DNA of 64,000 nucleotides, from NCBI RefSeq assembly GCF_005497185.1, contig NZ_RJTN01000019.1:1-64000 (forward strand), written 5' to 3'. Origin of the DNA: Pectobacterium polonicum. GTDB taxonomy: Bacteria > Pseudomonadota > Gammaproteobacteria > Enterobacterales > Enterobacteriaceae. Shown here piece after piece: positions 25,835-35,613 of the stretch. The notes under the pieces were generated by a model. It saw only the letters and a program-made list of their open reading frames with translations, did not search any database and was not told the origin of the DNA. The position numbers were made by a program, and so were the translations under genes. Numbering within the stretch: the stretch's first letter is position 1; every line of letters begins with the position of its first letter.

Positions 25835-26032
25835 GACATGAAGGACGGGTAAATCCCACTATCGTCGCGCTTATTACGCTAAGCGCGCTGGTTTCTGGCA
25901 TTTTCTACTTTTGGCTATAAAAACGACAAATTGAGATTTAAAAAGCCCACCGTCCCCCTGTTATGGTTATCACCTGATGTTGCATTTCCTCGCTGTATTT
26001 TAATTTTTCGTTATAAGGGAGAAAGCATAAGC

Positions 26033-27055
26033 ATGCCATTGATAATGAAACGATCGGTCACGGAAGGACGTGGGCAGCACGCACCGTTATGGAAAAACGT
26101 GACGGCGCGGTTACGCCAGATCCCAGCGATTCTTGCCGCTGGTGCCGTACTGCTTATGTCCACCGCTTATGCGCAGGACAGCGTACCGACGCAGCTACGC
26201 GTCGGCTATCAGAAAGGGTCGGTCAGCCTGGTGCTGGCAAAATCTCACCAGTTGCTGGAGAAGCAGTTCCCCAACACCAAAATCAGCTGGGTTGAATTCC
26301 CCGCTGGTCCACAGATGTTGGAAGCACTCAATGTTGGCAGCATCGATCTCGGCGGTACGGGTGATATCCCGCCTATTTTTGCGCAAGCCGCTGGCGCTGA
26401 CCTGCTGTATGTCGGCGTGGAACCACCCAAACCACAAGCCGAAGTGATTCTGGTGCGGGAAGGCAGCCCGGTGAAAACCGTTGCCGATCTGAAAGGTCGC
26501 AAAGTCGCCTTCCAGAAAGGTTCCAGCGCGCACAACACGCTGCTGCGTGCGCTGCAACGCGACGGGCTAAAATTCACCGATATCAAACCAACCTACCTAA
26601 CCCCCGCTGACGCCCGCGCGGCCTTCCAGCAAGGCAATGTCGATGCCTGGGCAATCTGGGACCCCTATTATTCCGCTGCGCTGCTGGAAGGCGGCGTTCG
26701 AGTGCTGGTTGACAGCAGCGGGCTCGATAAAACCGGTTCTTTCTATCTGGCAGGTCGCCCTTACGCCGAGGCACACGGCAGCTTTATTCGTCAGGTATTG
26801 GACGAACTGACCAAAGCCGATGCGTTGACAACCAGCGACCGGGCGCAAAGCGTCACGCTGTTAGCCAACGCGGTAGGACTACCGGAAAAAGTGATTGAAA
26901 CGGCACTCGATCATCGCCCGCCAACCACTATCGAACCACTGGATGCCGCCACGATCAAGGCACAGCAATCCACCGCCGACCTGTTTTATGAAAACCGGCT
27001 GGTGCCAGTGAAGGTCAACATCGCGGAACGCGTCTGGCACCCCCAAACGCCGTAA
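26033..27055 (+). CDS. ssuA: Alkanesulfonate-binding periplasmic protein SsuA
   Basis: Binds aliphatic sulfonates in the periplasm for uptake as a sulfur source. About 340 residues from ATG 26033 (AAGGGAGA about 11 bases upstream); a longer upstream frame has no ribosome binding site. Signal peptide in [18 protein letters not shown], cleavage before QDSVP. Family motifs: [53 protein letters not shown] and [12 protein letters not shown]. First gene of ssuADCB; the flavin reductase gene ssuE, which precedes ssuA in E. coli, is absent here. Confidence 0.93.
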   Translation: MPLIMKRSVTEGRGQHAPLWKNVTARLRQIPAILAAGAVLLMSTAYAQDSVPTQLRVGYQKGSVSLVLAKSHQLLEKQFPNTKISWVEFPAGPQMLEALNVGSIDLGGTGDIPPIFAQAAGADLLYVGVEPPKPQAEVILVREGSPVKTVADLKGRKVAFQKGSSAHNTLLRALQRDGLKFTDIKPTYLTPADARAAFQQGNVDAWAIWDPYYSAALLEGGVRVLVDSSGLDKTGSFYLAGRPYAEAHGSFIRQVLDELTKADALTTSDRAQSVTLLANAVGLPEKVIETALDHRPPTTIEPLDAATIKAQQSTADLFYENRLVPVKVNIAERVWHPQTP

Positions 27056-27093
27056 TTCGCTTATCACACGTTTACCGTTCAGGAGAACACACC

Positions 27094-28236
27094 ATGAGTC
27101 TTAACGTATTCTGGTTTCTGCCCACCCACGGAGACGGTCGCTATCTTGGAAGCACCGAGGGCGCACGTCATGTTGACTACAGCTATCTACAACAGGTGGC
27201 GCAAGCCGCCGAGCGGCAAGGATTTGGCGGCGTCTTGCTGCCGACAGGTCGCTCCTGCGAGGATTCCTGGCTGGTTGCGGCATCACTCATTCCGGTGACG
27301 CAGCGGCTTAAGTTTCTCGTCGCCCTGCGTCCCGGCGTGATTTCCCCCACCATCGCCGCACGTCAGGCCGCCACGCTGGACAGGTTGTCTAACGGTCGAG
27401 CGCTGTTCAATCTGGTAACGGGCGGCGACCCGGAAGAGCTGGCTGCCGAAGGATTATTCCTCAGCCATGAAGAACGCTACGAAGCTTCAGCGGAATTCAC
27501 TCACATCTGGCGCAGGCTGCTGGAAGGTGAAACGGTTGATTTTGCAGGGAAACACATTCAGGTCAAAGACGCCAAGCTGCTTTACCCACCCGTTCAACAA
27601 CCACGCCCACCGCTCTATTTTGGTGGTTCGTCTGAAGCCGCACAAAATCTGGCGGCAGAGCAGGTCGATCTCTACCTGACATGGGGGGAACCACCTGAGC
27701 AGGTGAAAGAAAAGCTGGCGGAAGTCCGCGCTAAAGCCGCGGCGCAGGGGCGTGAAGTTCGCTTCGGTATTCGCCTGCACGTCATTGTACGGGAAACCAC
27801 CGAAGAAGCCTGGCAGGCCGCCGATCGGCTGATTTCTCATCTGGATGAAAAAACTATTGCCGATGCACAGGCGGCGCTGGCGCGTTTCGATTCCGTCGGG
27901 CAACAGCGTATGGCCGCTCTGCACGGCGGCAAAAAGGACAAGCTGGAGATCAGCCCGAATCTGTGGGCAGGCATCGGTCTGGTACGCGGCGGCGCGGGTA
28001 CGGCGCTGGTTGGCGATGGTCCAACGGTGGCCGAACGCATTCAGGAATACGCCGACCTCGGAATTGATACCTTTATTCTGTCCGGCTATCCGCATCTGGA
28101 AGAGGCTTATCGCGTGGGCGAACTGCTGTTCCCACACCTCGATCTGGCGCGGCAACCTACACCGCTGCATACGGTGAACACTGCGGGAGAGCTGATTGCT
28201 AACCGTTATGTGCCGCGCAAAGTCTCACAAAGCTGA
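27094..28236 (+). CDS. ssuD: FMNH2-dependent alkanesulfonate monooxygenase SsuD
   Basis: Converts alkanesulfonates to aldehydes and sulfite using reduced flavin from a partner reductase. 380 residues (E. coli 381) beginning [19 protein letters not shown]. Luciferase-like TIM barrel with the conserved Cys in GRSCEDSW (about 54), the Arg in the RPG loop and [11 protein letters not shown], and C-terminal [18 protein letters not shown] lies before the ATG. It needs a flavin reductase, but no ssuE is linked in this window. Confidence 0.96.
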   Translation: MSLNVFWFLPTHGDGRYLGSTEGARHVDYSYLQQVAQAAERQGFGGVLLPTGRSCEDSWLVAASLIPVTQRLKFLVALRPGVISPTIAARQAATLDRLSNGRALFNLVTGGDPEELAAEGLFLSHEERYEASAEFTHIWRRLLEGETVDFAGKHIQVKDAKLLYPPVQQPRPPLYFGGSSEAAQNLAAEQVDLYLTWGEPPEQVKEKLAEVRAKAAAQGREVRFGIRLHVIVRETTEEAWQAADRLISHLDEKTIADAQAALARFDSVGQQRMAALHGGKKDKLEISPNLWAGIGLVRGGAGTALVGDGPTVAERIQEYADLGIDTFILSGYPHLEEAYRVGELLFPHLDLARQPTPLHTVNTAGELIANRYVPRKVSQS

Positions 28237-28246
28237 GGAATCGATC

Positions 28247-29041
28247 ATGGCAAGAACGCTCTCTTCGCTGGCAAAACGGCTTGCGCCTTTTCTACTCCCC
28301 GTGACACTGCTGGTTGCGTGGCAGATATCCGTCGAGTTTGGCTGGCTATCCAACCGGATTCTGCCTGCGCCCAGTTCGGTGATTACCGCCGGCTGGTCGC
28401 TCATCGCTAGCGGCGAGCTGTGGCAGCATTTGGCGATCAGCGGCTGGCGCGCCCTGATCGGGTTTGCTATCGGCGGCAGTATCGGATTGGTACTCGGCTT
28501 CATCACCGGGCTGTCACGTTGGGGCGAGCGCCTGCTGGACAGCTCAGTGCAGATGATCCGCAACGTTCCCCATCTGGCACTGATTCCGCTGGTGATTCTG
28601 TGGTTTGGTATTGATGAGGCAGCCAAGATTTTTCTGGTCGCACTGGGTACGCTGTTTCCGGTTTATCTCAACACCTATCACGGTATTAAAAACATCGATC
28701 GCGGCCTGCTGGAAATGGCGCGCAGTTACGGACTGTCCGGCATTAGCCTGTTCTATCAGGTGGTGCTGCCCGGCGCGCTACCGTCCATCATGGTCGGTAT
28801 CCGCTTTGCGCTAGGCTTTATGTGGCTGACGCTGATCGTCGCGGAAACCATTTCTGCCAACTCCGGCATCGGCTATCTCGCCATGAACGCCCGCGAGTTC
28901 CTGCAAACTGACGTGGTGGTGGTCGCCATCATCCTTTACGCCCTGCTCGGCAAACTGGCCGATATCAGCGCTCAGGGGCTGGAGCGCATTTGGCTGCGCT
29001 GGAATCCGGCTTATCAAACCTCATCGGGGGACGCATCATGA
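28247..29041 (+). CDS. ssuC: Alkanesulfonate ABC transporter permease SsuC
   Basis: Inner-membrane permease of the sulfonate importer, BPD/MetI-like fold. 264 residues from [12 protein letters not shown], start chosen for the GAGG upstream and 10 bases after ssuD. About six helices; EAA loop in [23 protein letters not shown]; motif LILWFG-like [11 protein letters not shown]. Ends overlapping the ssuB start (ATGA). Confidence 0.95.
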   Translation: MARTLSSLAKRLAPFLLPVTLLVAWQISVEFGWLSNRILPAPSSVITAGWSLIASGELWQHLAISGWRALIGFAIGGSIGLVLGFITGLSRWGERLLDSSVQMIRNVPHLALIPLVILWFGIDEAAKIFLVALGTLFPVYLNTYHGIKNIDRGLLEMARSYGLSGISLFYQVVLPGALPSIMVGIRFALGFMWLTLIVAETISANSGIGYLAMNAREFLQTDVVVVAIILYALLGKLADISAQGLERIWLRWNPAYQTSSGDAS

Positions 29042-29838
29042 CCGCTTTTACCGATTCTGCAACGCAATCTCATTCACCGTCGCCGCTCACCAAGGGGACG
29101 CCGCTGGCGCTCGATGCCATCACCAAGCACTACGGCCACCGCACCGTGCTGAATGACGTGCAACTGCGCATTCCGTCCGGGCAGTTTGTTGCCATCGTTG
29201 GGCGCAGCGGCTGCGGCAAAAGCACCCTGCTGCGCTTGCTCGCCGGGCTGGAAGCGGCCAGCAGCGGCGAACTGCTGACCGGCACCGCACCGCTCAGCAG
29301 CGCGAAAGACGACACGCGGCTGATGTTTCAGGAAGCACGACTACTGCCGTGGAAGAAGGTGATCGATAATGTTGGGCTGGGGTTACGCGGCAACTGGCGT
29401 GAGAAAGCACAGGACGCGCTGGCCTCCGTCGGGCTGGCGGATCGCGCCAACGACTGGCCGGCGGCGCTGTCCGGTGGTCAGAAACAGCGCGTCGCGCTGG
29501 CACGCGCGCTCATTCACCACCCGCGTCTGCTGCTGTTGGATGAACCGCTGGGCGCGCTGGATGCCTTGACCCGTATCGAGATGCAAAGCCTGATCGAAAA
29601 TCTGTGGCTCCAGCACGGGTTTACTGTACTGCTGGTGACGCACGATGTCTCCGAAGCGATTGCGCTGGCCGACCGGGTCATCCTGATTGAGGAAGGGCGC
29701 GTGGGGCTGGATATCACGGTCGATTTACCCCGACCACGGCGCCGCGGCTCGGCAAAGTTGGCGGAACTGGAAGCCCGTGTGCTAGAACGCGTGCTGGCAC
29801 CCACCTCACCGCCGTTACCTCAGCAGGCGGCGATATAA
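29038..29838 (+). CDS. ssuB: Alkanesulfonate ABC transporter ATPase SsuB
   Basis: Cytoplasmic ATPase energising SsuC. 266 residues from the ATG that overlaps the ssuC stop. Walker [10 protein letters not shown] (about 60), Q-loop [11 protein letters not shown], signature LSGGQKQR, Walker [16 protein letters not shown] and switch His VTHDVSEA. Last gene of the operon. Followed by a hairpin at 29844-29881. Confidence 0.95.
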   Translation: MTAFTDSATQSHSPSPLTKGTPLALDAITKHYGHRTVLNDVQLRIPSGQFVAIVGRSGCGKSTLLRLLAGLEAASSGELLTGTAPLSSAKDDTRLMFQEARLLPWKKVIDNVGLGLRGNWREKAQDALASVGLADRANDWPAALSGGQKQRVALARALIHHPRLLLLDEPLGALDALTRIEMQSLIENLWLQHGFTVLLVTHDVSEAIALADRVILIEEGRVGLDITVDLPRPRRRGSAKLAELEARVLERVLAPTSPPLPQQAAI

Positions 29839-29843
29839 CCGTC

Positions 29844-29881
29844 ATTCTGGCGATCGAGATTGCGCATCTTATCGCCAGAAT
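29844..29881 (+). terminator. Hairpin after ssuB
   Basis: ATTCTGGCGAT and ATCGCCAGAAT form an 11-bp perfect stem with a 16-base loop, six bases after the ssuB stop codon. No T-run follows, so it may be a weak terminator or an mRNA-stabilising structure. Confidence 0.55.
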
Positions 29882-29944
29882 TAACATCAAAAATATTGAC
29901 TGATATCCTCAAAACACTCCGTTTTTCCTTCTCTCCACATCGGC

Positions 29945-30010
29945 GTAATATCCTCTTCATCGAAAGGAAATGCCCTTTCACTCCAAACAACATTGAACAG
30001 GATACATCAC
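29945..30010 (+). promoter_or_regulatory. Leader with conserved hairpin before BhsA-like gene 2
   Basis: GGCGTAATAT, then CATCGAAAGG (arm 29962-29967) pairing with CCTTTC (29974-29979). Same layout as before the paralogue at 22061. Confidence 0.45.
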
Positions 30011-30268
30011 ATGAAAAACGTAAAATTCTTCGCCGCTGCTGTCGTACTTTCTACTCTGTCTTTTGGTGCTTTTGCTGCCGATCAGGTTTCTTCACAACAG
30101 GCACAGCGTCTGGAAAAAGTGGGTGTCGTCACCGCAACGGCGCACAGCCTGGATTCACTGCAAGCACAACTGGCTCAGAAAGCAGAAAAAGCCGGTGCCA
30201 GCGCCTTCGCTATCACCTCTGCAACCGGTGATAACCAACTGCGCGGCGTCGCCGTTATCTACAAATAA
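30011..30268 (+). CDS. YdgH/BhsA/McbA-family small secreted protein 2
   Basis: 85 residues, paralogue of the protein at 22061. Signal peptide FFAAAVVLSTLSFGAFA, cleavage before ADQVS; DUF1471 domain QAQRLEKVGVVTATAHSLDSL ending with FAITSATGDNQLRGVAVIY. Almost the same length and the same MKNVK start. GAACAGGAT lies before the ATG. Strong terminator downstream. The two copies flank the PTS and ssu genes, suggesting a duplication followed by insertion, or insertion between tandem copies. Likely a periplasmic stress or surface protein; biochemical role not known. Confidence 0.88.
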   Translation: MKNVKFFAAAVVLSTLSFGAFAADQVSSQQAQRLEKVGVVTATAHSLDSLQAQLAQKAEKAGASAFAITSATGDNQLRGVAVIYK

Positions 30269-30297
30269 TGTCTGCTGATAAACAATCAAAAAATTAA

Positions 30298-30336
30298 ACG
30301 GACTTTCCTCACTCAAGAGGAAAGTCCGTTTTTTTT
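30298..30336 (+). terminator. Terminator after BhsA-like gene 2
   Basis: ACGGACTTTCCTC and GAGGAAAGTCCGT form a 13-bp perfect stem, followed by about eight Ts. Confidence 0.95.
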
Positions 30337-30468
30337 ATGGGAGAATGATGTCAAATTCGCTCTGAGACGATCCTGTAAATAATTCGGTGGGGCGACACGA
30401 CGTGTCTCTATGAGTGTTTTAGCAAGTACGTAGTAGCCAGTGCAAAGAGGTCTGGGCTTACAACTTAT

Positions 30469-30966
30469 TTAATTAATATCAAGTCTCATCAAAATTTCAT
30501 CATGATATTCACCATCAATATATAGCGCTGCGCTATCCGTTGCCCATTCTCTAAACCCGAAAGAACAATAAAGGGCTCGTGCCGATTTGTTTGTTGCCGC
30601 TACTGAAAGTTTCACTGTTTTGGCCTTGCAAGATACCTGTAATGCCGCATCCAAAAGCGATCGAGACAGGCCGGTTCCTCTCATTTCAGCTCGGACATAC
30701 ATTCCCCAAATCATGGCGACATGACGCAGTTTCGGTGCAGTGTTAATGCTTACCCCTACGATACCCTGCAACCTGTTTTGCAGGTCATATCCGCCAAAAA
30801 TCGAGTTTAGACGGAGGCGTTCAGCAAAGAATGTTTCTGGTTGCTGGCTTTCCTCTTCAAAAGACGCACCGAATGCTTCTGGATGTAGCCTAAGAGCTTC
30901 GAGCCGTACTCGCCTGAAATCGTCTAGATCGCTATTGTTTATATGACGCACCACAAACGTCGCCAT
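30469..30966 (-). CDS. GNAT-family N-acetyltransferase
   Basis: 165 residues with the GNAT fold: N-terminal VRHINNSDLDDFRRVRLEAL, the acetyl-CoA loop MIWGMYVRAEMRGTGLSRSLLDAAL (R-G-T-G-L in place of the consensus Q/RxxGxG/A), and the C-terminal SVAATNKSARALYCSFGFREW typical of motif B. Substrate is unknown; the family acetylates small molecules, antibiotics or proteins. It has a GTAGGA ribosome binding site and stands alone, next to a toxin-antitoxin pair; some GNAT proteins are toxins, but this one has no DUF1778 antitoxin partner. Confidence 0.85.
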   Translation of the reverse strand: MATFVVRHINNSDLDDFRRVRLEALRLHPEAFGASFEEESQQPETFFAERLRLNSIFGGYDLQNRLQGIVGVSINTAPKLRHVAMIWGMYVRAEMRGTGLSRSLLDAALQVSCKAKTVKLSVAATNKSARALYCSFGFREWATDSAALYIDGEYHDEILMRLDIN

Positions 30967-31134
30967 TCCTACGGTCCCCCTGTCACCGTGAAAAGACCCA
31001 TAATACTATTGCGTTGTGAAATAGAGCGTTAGCTTAAAATCATCATTGTCCGAACCATCCGACAGATAATATTTTTCGTTCAGACTGAGAGTAACTCCCT
31101 TAGTGACATGTCCACTATTGCTAACGAGGAACAC

Positions 31135-31161
31135 TTGATAATATAGCTTGTAGGTTATAAT
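31135..31161 (+). promoter_or_regulatory. Promoter of the toxin-antitoxin pair
   Basis: TTGATA (31135-31140), a 15-base spacer, then TATAAT (31156-31161), 36 bases before the toxin start codon. The spacer is short. Confidence 0.5.
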
Positions 31162-31196
31162 TTATTAAACGCGTGTAGGACACGGAGGTTTACCGA

Positions 31197-31568
31197 TTGG
31201 CATGGAAAATAGTCACACGGGCACTATTCGATACCTGGTTTGATGAACAAAACGAAGCGGTACAGGAAGAGGTTTTGGCACACCTCGCTATCCTCGAAGA
31301 GGATGGCCCACAGCTAGGACGGCCACAGGTTGATCAGATTAAAGGCTCAAAATACAAAAATATGAAGGAGCTTCGGGTTCAGGTTGGCGGCCACCCATTC
31401 CGGACATTCTTCGCGTTTGACCGGACACGTAAGGCGATTATTTTATGTGCCGGGGATAAGAAAGGCGAAGATGAAAAATTGTTCTACGAACGTATGATTA
31501 AGATCGCAGACGCTGAGTTTACATCGCATCTGATATCACAGGAGGTAAAAGAAGATGGCGACGCTTAA
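31197..31568 (+). CDS. HigB/RelE-superfamily toxin (Gp49-like)
   Basis: 123 residues, probable mRNA interferase of the HigB/Gp49 (phage-derived) branch of the RelE/ParE superfamily. It starts with TTG, supported by GGAGG nine bases upstream. Family features: EEVLAHLAILEEDGPQLGRP, the MKELRVQ strand with Arg, FRTFFAFDRTRKAIILCAGDKKG, and Lys/Tyr in KLFYERMIKIADAEF. The gene overlaps the antitoxin gene by 14 bases, toxin first, the reverse order typical of HigBA. Confidence 0.85.
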   Translation: MAWKIVTRALFDTWFDEQNEAVQEEVLAHLAILEEDGPQLGRPQVDQIKGSKYKNMKELRVQVGGHPFRTFFAFDRTRKAIILCAGDKKGEDEKLFYERMIKIADAEFTSHLISQEVKEDGDA

Positions 31569-31854
31569 AGAAATGATGGCTAAACGTTCACCGGAGAGCC
31601 GCGCCCGCATTGAAGCGCGCACGGCTGAGATCCGTCAGGAAATCACTTTAGCGAAACTACGCGAAGAGCTAAATATGTCGCAAACTCAGCTTGCGCTAGC
31701 ACTGGGCGTCAAACAGCCATCCATTGTCAAAATGGAGAAGGTCGATAATGACCCAAAACTGTCAACGCTAAAACGCTATGTAACGGCCCTAGGCGGCAAG
31801 CTTACGCTAGATGTGACCCTGCCTGACGGTAAGCGTATCGCGCTGACTTTGTAA
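31555..31854 (+). CDS. HigA-like antitoxin, XRE-family HTH
   Basis: 99 residues. The HTH covers about residues 40-75 (LNMSQTQLALALGVKQPSIVKMEK), preceded by a charged helical region (SPESRARIEARTAEIRQEI) likely to contact the toxin. It should neutralise the toxin and repress the shared promoter. GGAGG-like AGGAGGTAAAAG precedes its ATG within the toxin gene, so it may be translated more strongly than the toxin. Confidence 0.87.
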   Translation: MATLKEMMAKRSPESRARIEARTAEIRQEITLAKLREELNMSQTQLALALGVKQPSIVKMEKVDNDPKLSTLKRYVTALGGKLTLDVTLPDGKRIALTL

Positions 31855-31891
31855 TTAAGTCGATCTGGGTTTCTCGTAAACGGGTTTCGTT

Positions 31892-33691
31892 TCACTCCAG
31901 TACGAAATGCCCTTCTCCGACTTGCTTATAGCGACGTTCAGGAGGATGGAAATCGGGGGCGCGTACCGGGCTGCGCAGTTCATCATTGGTGATATTACGC
32001 ACCGGGCGGGTGTCTGGATCAGGCACCGGCACCGCTGAAATCAGACGTCGGGTGTAGTCATGCTGCGGGTTGTCGAAAATCGCCGAACGTGGGCCAATCT
32101 CCACAATTTCGCCGAGATACATCACCGCCACGCGGTGGCTGATACGCTCAACAACCGCCATATCGTGCGAGATAAACAAGAATGACAGCCCCAGCGTCTG
32201 CTGGAGATCCAACATCAGGTTGATCACCTGCGCCTTAACGGACACATCCAGCGCCGATACCGATTCATCGGCAATAATCACTTTCGGCTCCAGCGCCAGT
32301 GCGCGGGCAATACACACACGCTGGCGCTGCCCGCCGGAGAACTGGTGCGGGAAACGCGAGGCCATGTCACCGGATAACCCCACCTGTTCCAGCAAGTCGC
32401 TCACCCGCGCATTCACATTCTGTCGGGTCGCCAGACCGTGTAGCAGCATCGGTTCGGCAATCGCTTCCCCTATCCGCATACGCGGGTTTAGGCTCTCATA
32501 CGGGTCTTGAAATACCATCTGAATCTGCCGCCGTGAATCCGTCAGTTCACGCTTATCCGCCGTCAGGATATTTTTTCCCAGCAGTTGAATCTCACCGCTG
32601 ACGGCATCGTTGAGGCGAATAATCGACCGCCCCGTGGTGGATTTACCGCAGCCTGATTCCCCAACCAACGCAAGCGTTTCTCCCGGCCAGAGATCAAACG
32701 AGACATTCTCCACCGCATGAACCCGCCCAGACAGTCGCCGGAAAAAACCTGATCGGATATCAAATCGAGTGACCAGATTTTTTACCGTCAGCACCGGCTC
32801 CTCACCCGATACGGTATTCACCGCCTCCGGCACTGGCTGACGCTCGCCCGTTTTGAGGTCGACCAGCGGAAAGCGCTGCGGCCACGCGCTGCCGGACATC
32901 GAACCTAATTTGGGTACGGCGGATAACAACATGCGGGTATAAGGCTGTTGAGGATGGTGAAAAATTTCCCGCGTGACGGCGTTTTCCACCATTTCGCCCT
33001 GATACATCACCAGCGTGCGGTCTGAGACTTCAGCCACCACGCCCATGTCGTGGGTAATAAACAGCACCGACATCCCTTCTTCTTCCTGAAGGGTTTTTAT
33101 CAGCGTCAGAATTTGTGCCTGAATGGTAACGTCCAGCGCCGTTGTCGGTTCGTCGGCAATCAACAGCTTCGGGTGACAGGCCAGCGCAATCGCAATCACC
33201 ACGCGCTGGCGCATCCCGCCGGAGAAACTTTGCGGATATTCGTTCAGCCGTGATTTCGCCGCCGGAATACGTACCTTTTCCAGCAGACGCACCGCTTCGG
33301 CGCGCGCTTCCGCTTTACCCATGCCACGATGGCGGCGTAGCACTTCCGTAATCTGATAGCCAATCGGCAAGACCGGATTCAGGCTGGTCATCGGCTCCTG
33401 AAAAATCATACCGATGCGATTGCCGCGTACATCCTGCATCGCTTTATTAGGAAGAGACAGTAGCTCGGTGTCACCGAAATGGATCTGTCCCTCAACCCGA
33501 CTTTGGCCGGGCGGCAGCAAGCGCATGATGGATTTCGCCATCACGCTTTTCCCTGAACCGGACTCCCCCACCACGGCGACCGTCTCTTTCTCGCCAATCG
33601 TAAAGGATAAATCCCGCACCACGTCCATCCATTCGCCGTTTACCTGAAAGGCGGTGGTCAGATGCGAAACAGACATAATCGGCGCTGTCAT
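31892..33691 (-). CDS. ABC transporter, fused dual ATP-binding protein (peptide/Opp-Dpp class)
   Basis: About 599 residues with two ATPase domains in one chain, like GsiA. Domain 1 (about 5-260): Walker [41 protein letters not shown]. Domain 2 (about 300-570): Walker [43 protein letters not shown], where ADES replaces the usual ADEP. Start MTAPIMSVSH chosen for AAGGGG upstream. It is the last gene of a minus-strand operon with two permeases, two nucleoside hydrolases, a DapA-family enzyme and a binding protein. Substrate unknown. Confidence 0.9.
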   Translation of the reverse strand: MTAPIMSVSHLTTAFQVNGEWMDVVRDLSFTIGEKETVAVVGESGSGKSVMAKSIMRLLPPGQSRVEGQIHFGDTELLSLPNKAMQDVRGNRIGMIFQEPMTSLNPVLPIGYQITEVLRRHRGMGKAEARAEAVRLLEKVRIPAAKSRLNEYPQSFSGGMRQRVVIAIALACHPKLLIADEPTTALDVTIQAQILTLIKTLQEEEGMSVLFITHDMGVVAEVSDRTLVMYQGEMVENAVTREIFHHPQQPYTRMLLSAVPKLGSMSGSAWPQRFPLVDLKTGERQPVPEAVNTVSGEEPVLTVKNLVTRFDIRSGFFRRLSGRVHAVENVSFDLWPGETLALVGESGCGKSTTGRSIIRLNDAVSGEIQLLGKNILTADKRELTDSRRQIQMVFQDPYESLNPRMRIGEAIAEPMLLHGLATRQNVNARVSDLLEQVGLSGDMASRFPHQFSGGQRQRVCIARALALEPKVIIADESVSALDVSVKAQVINLMLDLQQTLGLSFLFISHDMAVVERISHRVAVMYLGEIVEIGPRSAIFDNPQHDYTRRLISAVPVPDPDTRPVRNITNDELRSPVRAPDFHPPERRYKQVGEGHFVLE

Positions 33692-33730
33692 GTGTTCATT
33701 ACCCCTTATTCCCACGGGCGTTCCCACTGG

Positions 33731-34639
33731 TTAATTCCGTGGATTGAGGATGTCGCGCAGCGCATCCCCCACCAGATTGATCGCCACAATCAGCAGCAAT
33801 AGCGTCAGCCCTGGAAAGAAGCTGATCCAATAATCGCCTGACATCAGGTACTCAAAACCGTTCGAGATCAGCAGCCCCAGCGACGGTTCCGTTACGGGCA
33901 GTCCGATGCCCAGAAACGAGAGCGTGGCCTCCAGCATGATGGCGTAGGCGATGCGCATCGTAGCGACAACGATCAGCGGAGCCAGACAGTTCGGTAAAAT
34001 ATGGCGAAACAGAATACGGCGGTTGGACAACGCCATACTGCGCGCGGCGTCCACGTAGCTGCGGCGACGTTCCACCAGCGCCGAACCGCGAATCGTGCGC
34101 GCGTAGTACGCCCACTGAGTCACCACCAGCGCCATAATGATCTTATCGACCCCTTGCCCTAGCACCGCCAGCAGGATCAACGCAATCAGGATCGGCGGGA
34201 AGCTGAGCTGGATATCCACGATGCGCATGATCGTCGCATCCGTTTTTCCTCCGACGTAGGCGCTAATCAGCCCCAGCGAGGCACCAATCAACAGCGCGAG
34301 TACCGCACTGGAAAAGCCGACCATCAGGCTGATGCGGGTGCCGTAAAGAATGGCGCTGAACAGGTCGCGCCCCTGATCGTCCGTCCCCAGCCAGTACGTC
34401 ATGCCCGCCATACTGGAGGAACCTGGCACCAGTCGGCCATCCATGATGTCGAGCTGCATGAGATCGTAGGGGTTCTGCGGCGACAGAAGCGGGGCAAATA
34501 ATGCCAGCAGCACAAAAATCGCCAGCATGATCAGCCCACACAGCGCCAACCGATCGTTAACCAGCGCCATCATGACGCGCACCACCGGATGCGATGCTTT
34601 TTTCACGACCGTGGGCTGATGTATGGTATTCCCCGTCAT
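33731..34639 (-). CDS. ABC transporter permease, DppC/OppC family
   Basis: 302 residues, inner membrane, N-terminal OppC domain then the BPD permease fold. Motifs: LLSPQNPYDLMQLD, YWLGTDDQGRDLFSAI, and EAA loop [24 protein letters not shown]. Its start overlaps the preceding permease stop by four bases. Same operon as the fused ATPase. Confidence 0.92.
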   Translation of the reverse strand: MTGNTIHQPTVVKKASHPVVRVMMALVNDRLALCGLIMLAIFVLLALFAPLLSPQNPYDLMQLDIMDGRLVPGSSSMAGMTYWLGTDDQGRDLFSAILYGTRISLMVGFSSAVLALLIGASLGLISAYVGGKTDATIMRIVDIQLSFPPILIALILLAVLGQGVDKIIMALVVTQWAYYARTIRGSALVERRRSYVDAARSMALSNRRILFRHILPNCLAPLIVVATMRIAYAIMLEATLSFLGIGLPVTEPSLGLLISNGFEYLMSGDYWISFFPGLTLLLLIVAINLVGDALRDILNPRN

Positions 34640-35613
34640 CCCTTGTCTCCTCCCAGCCGCACGCGCGGATCGACCAACACGTACAGTAAATCCACCAGTA
34701 GGTTGATCACGCTGAACATCACGACGGTAATCATCAGGTAAGCCAGGATAACCGGACGGTCGAGCACGGCGATCGCGTCGATAATCAACTTACCCATGCC
34801 CGGCCAGGCGTAAATCGTTTCCGTGACGACGGCGAACGCGATCAGCGATCCCAGTTCCAGCCCCAGCACGGTAATCAGTGGAATCAGCGTGTTGCGCAGC
34901 ACATGAACCAGCACAATGCGGGTTTCCGACAGCCCCTTCGCACGAGCAAATTGCACATAATCCTGCTGAAGGCACTCCATCACGCCCGCCCGCATCAGGC
35001 GAATGACCAGCGAGATCTTAAACAGTGCGAGATTAAACGCGGGCAAAAGCAGGTGTTCGAGACCATCGCGGGTGAGAAAGCTGAATGGGATACCGAACAG
35101 ATCGTGAGTATCCCCTCGACCCGATGAGGGCAGCCAGCCGAGCTTCACGCTGAACAACATGATCATCACCAACCCGATCCAGAACGTGGGCAGACTAAAG
35201 CCCAGAATGGAGAAGGTCATGATGGATTTGGACACCGCGCTGTCCGGCTTTAGACCCGCGTAAATCCCCAGCGGGATACCGACAACCAACGCCATCACGA
35301 ATGCTACCATCGCCAGTTCGAGCGTGGCAGGCATGCGCTGAAAAATCAGCGTCAGCGCGGGTTGGTTAAAGATAAAAGACTTGCCCATGTCGCCCTGAAA
35401 AGCGTTCCAGACAAACAGTCCGTACTGTTCCCAGACGGGCTTATCCAGACCGAAGGACTGAATCACCGCCAGCCGTTCCGCTGGCGTGGCTGTCGCGCCC
35501 AACAGCATATCGACCGGATTACCGACCAGATAGACACCCACAAACACCAGCACCGACATCACAGCCAGCGTCAGCAGCGTTTGTCCGATGCGGCTTAGCA
35601 GGTAGGCTATCAT
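34636..35613 (-). CDS. ABC transporter permease, DppB/OppB family
   Basis: 325 residues starting MIAYLLSRIGQTLLTLAVMS, with the periplasmic segment AERLAVIQSFGLDKPVWEQYGLF and the EAA loop FARAKGLSETRIVLVHVLRNTLIP. Its ATG overlaps the TAA of the preceding nucleoside hydrolase gene by one base (TAATG), showing that transporter and enzymes are one operon. Confidence 0.92.
   Translation of the reverse strand: MIAYLLSRIGQTLLTLAVMSVLVFVGVYLVGNPVDMLLGATATPAERLAVIQSFGLDKPVWEQYGLFVWNAFQGDMGKSFIFNQPALTLIFQRMPATLELAMVAFVMALVVGIPLGIYAGLKPDSAVSKSIMTFSILGFSLPTFWIGLVMIMLFSVKLGWLPSSGRGDTHDLFGIPFSFLTRDGLEHLLLPAFNLALFKISLVIRLMRAGVMECLQQDYVQFARAKGLSETRIVLVHVLRNTLIPLITVLGLELGSLIAFAVVTETIYAWPGMGKLIIDAIAVLDRPVILAYLMITVVMFSVINLLVDLLYVLVDPRVRLGGDKG

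Larger units (their letters stand above)
25616..26032. other. Divergent regulatory region between PTS operon and ssuA
   Basis: About 415 bases, no credible gene. It holds the promoters for the PTS operon (minus) and ssuA (plus), and two palindromic LacI-type sites listed separately. A short repeat CGTACGTACG lies at 25630-25639. Cbl/CysB sites expected for ssu genes cannot be fixed by eye. Confidence 0.4.

Noticed and set aside
25659..25901. 80-codon frame in the region between the PTS operon and ssuA
   Set aside because: No ribosome binding site or family similarity, and it runs over the palindromic operators.
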